Shown: piece after piece, positions 62,461-64,000 of the stretch | How the letters are laid out: every line of letters starts with the position of its first letter | Numbering within the stretch: the stretch's first letter is position 1 | Source: DASRJG01 sp032124015 | GTDB lineage: Bacteria; Acidobacteriota; Polarisedimenticolia; Polarisedimenticolales; DASRJG01 | Length of the DNA: 64,000 nt | Reading direction: 5' to 3' | NCBI GenBank assembly: GCA_032124015.1 | Contig: JAQBEH010000022.1 | Coordinates: 12,229 to 76,228 of the forward strand | The notes under the pieces: generated by a model | What the model was told of the DNA's origin: nothing | The model's input: the letters and a program-made list of their open reading frames with translations, nothing else | The model's database searches: none | Made by a program: the position numbers and the translations under genes

Positions 62461-63914
62461 CGCTGGAACCGAAAAAACTCACCGCCGAACAGCTCGCCCT
62501 CGGCGATATGTCGCCCGACGACTTCCGCGAAGCGGCTCATCGCGTCGCCGATCTCTCGGCCGACTACCTCGACGGCCTCGAAGGCTACGACGTGCTGCCG
62601 AATATCGGTCCTGGCGCCACGCGAGCGAAGCTGCCCGCCTCGCCGCCGGCGGCTCCGCAACCGCTCGACGACATCCTCGCGGACTACCGTTCGATCATCG
62701 AGCCGTTCATCACGCACTGGCAGCATCCGATGTTCATGGCCTATTTCCCGAGCGTCGCGTCGGGGCCGGGGATCTTGGGGGAGTGGCTGTCGTCGACGCT
62801 GAACTCCAACGTCATGCTCTGGCGCAACGCGCCGTCTTCGACGGAGCTCGAGGAAGTGGTCGTGTCGTGGCTGCGCCAGATGCTCGGCCTGCCCGACGCG
62901 TTCGACGGGATGTTCACCGACACCGCGTCGATCTCGTCGCTGCTCTCGATCGTCGCGGCCCGCCACGTCGTGCCGGGGCTCGCCGCGCGTGACGAAGGTC
63001 TCGCGGGCCGGCCGGGGATCGGTCGCCTTAGAATGTACGCTTCGACCGAGGCGCATTCGTCGATCGAGAAGGCGGCCATCGTTGCGGGGATAGGTCGAGC
63101 CGGCGTGCGGCGGATCCCCGTGGACGCCGCGTACCGGATGCGTGCGGACGCGCTCGCAGCCGCCATCACCGAGGACCGTGCCACTGGCTGGACGCCGTTT
63201 TGCGTCGTCGCCATGGTCGGGACCACTTCGACAACGAGCGTCGATCCCTGCGATGCGATCGCTGAGATCTGCCACCGCGAAAATCTCTGGCTGCACGTCG
63301 ACGCCGCGTACGCGGGCGCGGCCGCGATCGTCCCCGAGATGCGGCCTTTACTCGGCGGCTGGGAGCGCGCGGATTCCATCGTCGTCAACCCGCACAAGTG
63401 GATGTTCACCCCGTTCGACGCGTCGCTGCTCCTGTTCCGCAGCCCCGAGACCTTCAGGGACGCCTTCAGTCTCGTTCCCGAGTACTTGCGTACCCCCGAA
63501 ATCGGAAGCGTTCACAACTTCAACGAGTACGGCATCCAGCTTGGTCGCCGATTCCGCGCGCTGAAGATGTGGATGCAGATCCGCTGGTTCGGTGTCGACG
63601 GCATGGCCGCGCGGCTGCGCGAGCACGTGCGCCTGGCGCAACTGTTGGCGGGTTGGGTCGATGCCGATCCCGACTGGGAGCGGCTCGCTCCCGTCCCGTT
63701 TGCCACGGTCTGTTTGCGTTATTGCAAGGGAGACGATCTCGACGCGACAAACGCCGCGATTCTCGAGCGCGTCAACGCCTCAGGTAAGGCCTACCTCTCG
63801 CACACCAAGCTCGACGGCTGTTTCACGCTGCGCGTTGCGATCGGAAATCCGCGGCAAACCGAAGACCATGTCGCGAGGTGTTGGGCCGTATTGAAGGAAG
63901 CCGCGAGGGAATAG
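62457..63914 (+). CDS. PLP-dependent aromatic-L-amino-acid-type (group II) decarboxylase
   Basis: The protein is 485 aa. THWQHPMFMAYFPSVASGPGILGEW, LNSNVMLWRNAPSSTELE, TDTASISSLLSIVAAR, HVDAAYAGAAAIVPE and VNPHKWMFTPFDASLL (PLP Lys) follow the order of DOPA/tyrosine/tryptophan decarboxylases. It makes an aromatic amine from the amino acid; specificity cannot be fixed. TDTASISS replaces the more common TxGGSEA-type segment, a small deviation in the PLP-phosphate site. The ATG overlaps the uppP stop. The stop TAG belongs to the 84-bp palindrome. Confidence 0.9.
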   Translation: MTLEPKKLTAEQLALGDMSPDDFREAAHRVADLSADYLDGLEGYDVLPNIGPGATRAKLPASPPAAPQPLDDILADYRSIIEPFITHWQHPMFMAYFPSVASGPGILGEWLSSTLNSNVMLWRNAPSSTELEEVVVSWLRQMLGLPDAFDGMFTDTASISSLLSIVAARHVVPGLAARDEGLAGRPGIGRLRMYASTEAHSSIEKAAIVAGIGRAGVRRIPVDAAYRMRADALAAAITEDRATGWTPFCVVAMVGTTSTTSVDPCDAIAEICHRENLWLHVDAAYAGAAAIVPEMRPLLGGWERADSIVVNPHKWMFTPFDASLLLFRSPETFRDAFSLVPEYLRTPEIGSVHNFNEYGIQLGRRFRALKMWMQIRWFGVDGMAARLREHVRLAQLLAGWVDADPDWERLAPVPFATVCLRYCKGDDLDATNAAILERVNASGKAYLSHTKLDGCFTLRVAIGNPRQTEDHVARCWAVLKEAARE

Positions 63915-63993
63915 GGGAGAGAACGAAAAGGGGACAGCAACCGTTTTCCCGCAGGAAAACGGTTGCTGTCCCCTTTTCGTTCTCTCCCCTATT
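63910..63993. repeat. 84-bp near-perfect palindrome with nested repeat modules
   Basis: Arms 63910-63949 and 63954-63993 are exact 40-bp reverse complements around loop CGCA. Each arm holds TAGGGGAG, an AAAAGGGGACAG module and an inner CAACCGTTTTCC. The left TAG is the decarboxylase stop codon. It is the longest member of the family in the window and would form a very stable hairpin. Confidence 0.9.
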
Positions 63994-64000
63994 TCCTCAG

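Overview
High-GC bacterial chromosome segment with about 48 protein genes. They are mostly tightly packed, with many 4-nt ATGA/GTGA overlaps. There are no rRNA or tRNA genes, no CRISPR array, and no phage or plasmid backbone. The gene mix (membrane pyrophosphatase, large multihaem cytochromes, a PKD-repeat lipoprotein, oligopeptidase B and M16 proteases, a SpmA-SpmB fusion, lone imidazolonepropionase and ornithine aminotransferase genes) fits a free-living Gram-negative (diderm) heterotroph. Acidobacteriota (Thermoanaerobaculia-like) is my best guess, with Myxococcota/Desulfobacterota relatives as alternatives; this is inference, because no marker gene settles it.

Layout. 1-9.6 kb: DedA protein (cut by the window edge), APC permease, ArnT-like glycosyltransferase, trpF, a small CPXCG protein, hppA, then a histone-H1-like protein and a chain of tiny membrane ORFs. 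9.6-15.7 kb: SPFH/prohibitin-like protein divergent from a ClpX-like AAA+ ATPase, a HerA-like ATPase, aldo/keto reductase and endonuclease III. 15.6-21.3 kb: oligopeptidase B, a REP-associated tyrosine transposase (RAYT) bracketed by inverted copies of a short palindrome, and a secreted double M16 peptidase. 21.8-33.0 kb: a TonB receptor broken by an amber codon, then an electron-transfer island. The island has an outer-membrane barrel protein, a 7-haem and a 23-haem cytochrome c and a membrane cytochrome b on the minus strand. Divergent from these is an Fe-S flavoprotein that looks circularly permuted, followed by a PKD-repeat protein ending in a haem-like motif. 33-45 kb: glutamate dehydrogenase, methyltransferase, proteasome-like Ntn hydrolase, YbhB, transketolase, lipid kinase, RlmN, MATE, a CdsA-like protein, an acyltransferase fused to a degenerate thymidylate-kinase-like domain, and an iodotyrosine-deiodinase-like nitroreductase. 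45-50.6 kb: hemerythrin, SpmAB fusion, a candidate sRNA, and a zinc-ribbon/RNase HI/YggS/DivIVA/HutI operon. 50.6-64 kb: unknowns, a three-gene ABC-2 exporter, MoxR ATPase, ornithine aminotransferase, and an RND(HpnN-like)/uppP/PLP-decarboxylase operon.

Two things stand out. The first is the 23.9-33.0 kb island. It reads as a complete route for electrons from NAD(P)H (Fe-S flavoprotein), through a membrane cytochrome b and a modular 23-haem periplasmic wire plus a 7-haem relative, to an outer-membrane barrel. Two divergent sigma-54-like promoter matches lie in the middle. The second is a family of palindromes with core GGGGACACTCCCC. Copies sit at gene ends, several supply the TAG stop codon of the neighbouring gene, one has apparently removed the stop of oligopeptidase B, and the family surrounds a RAYT gene.
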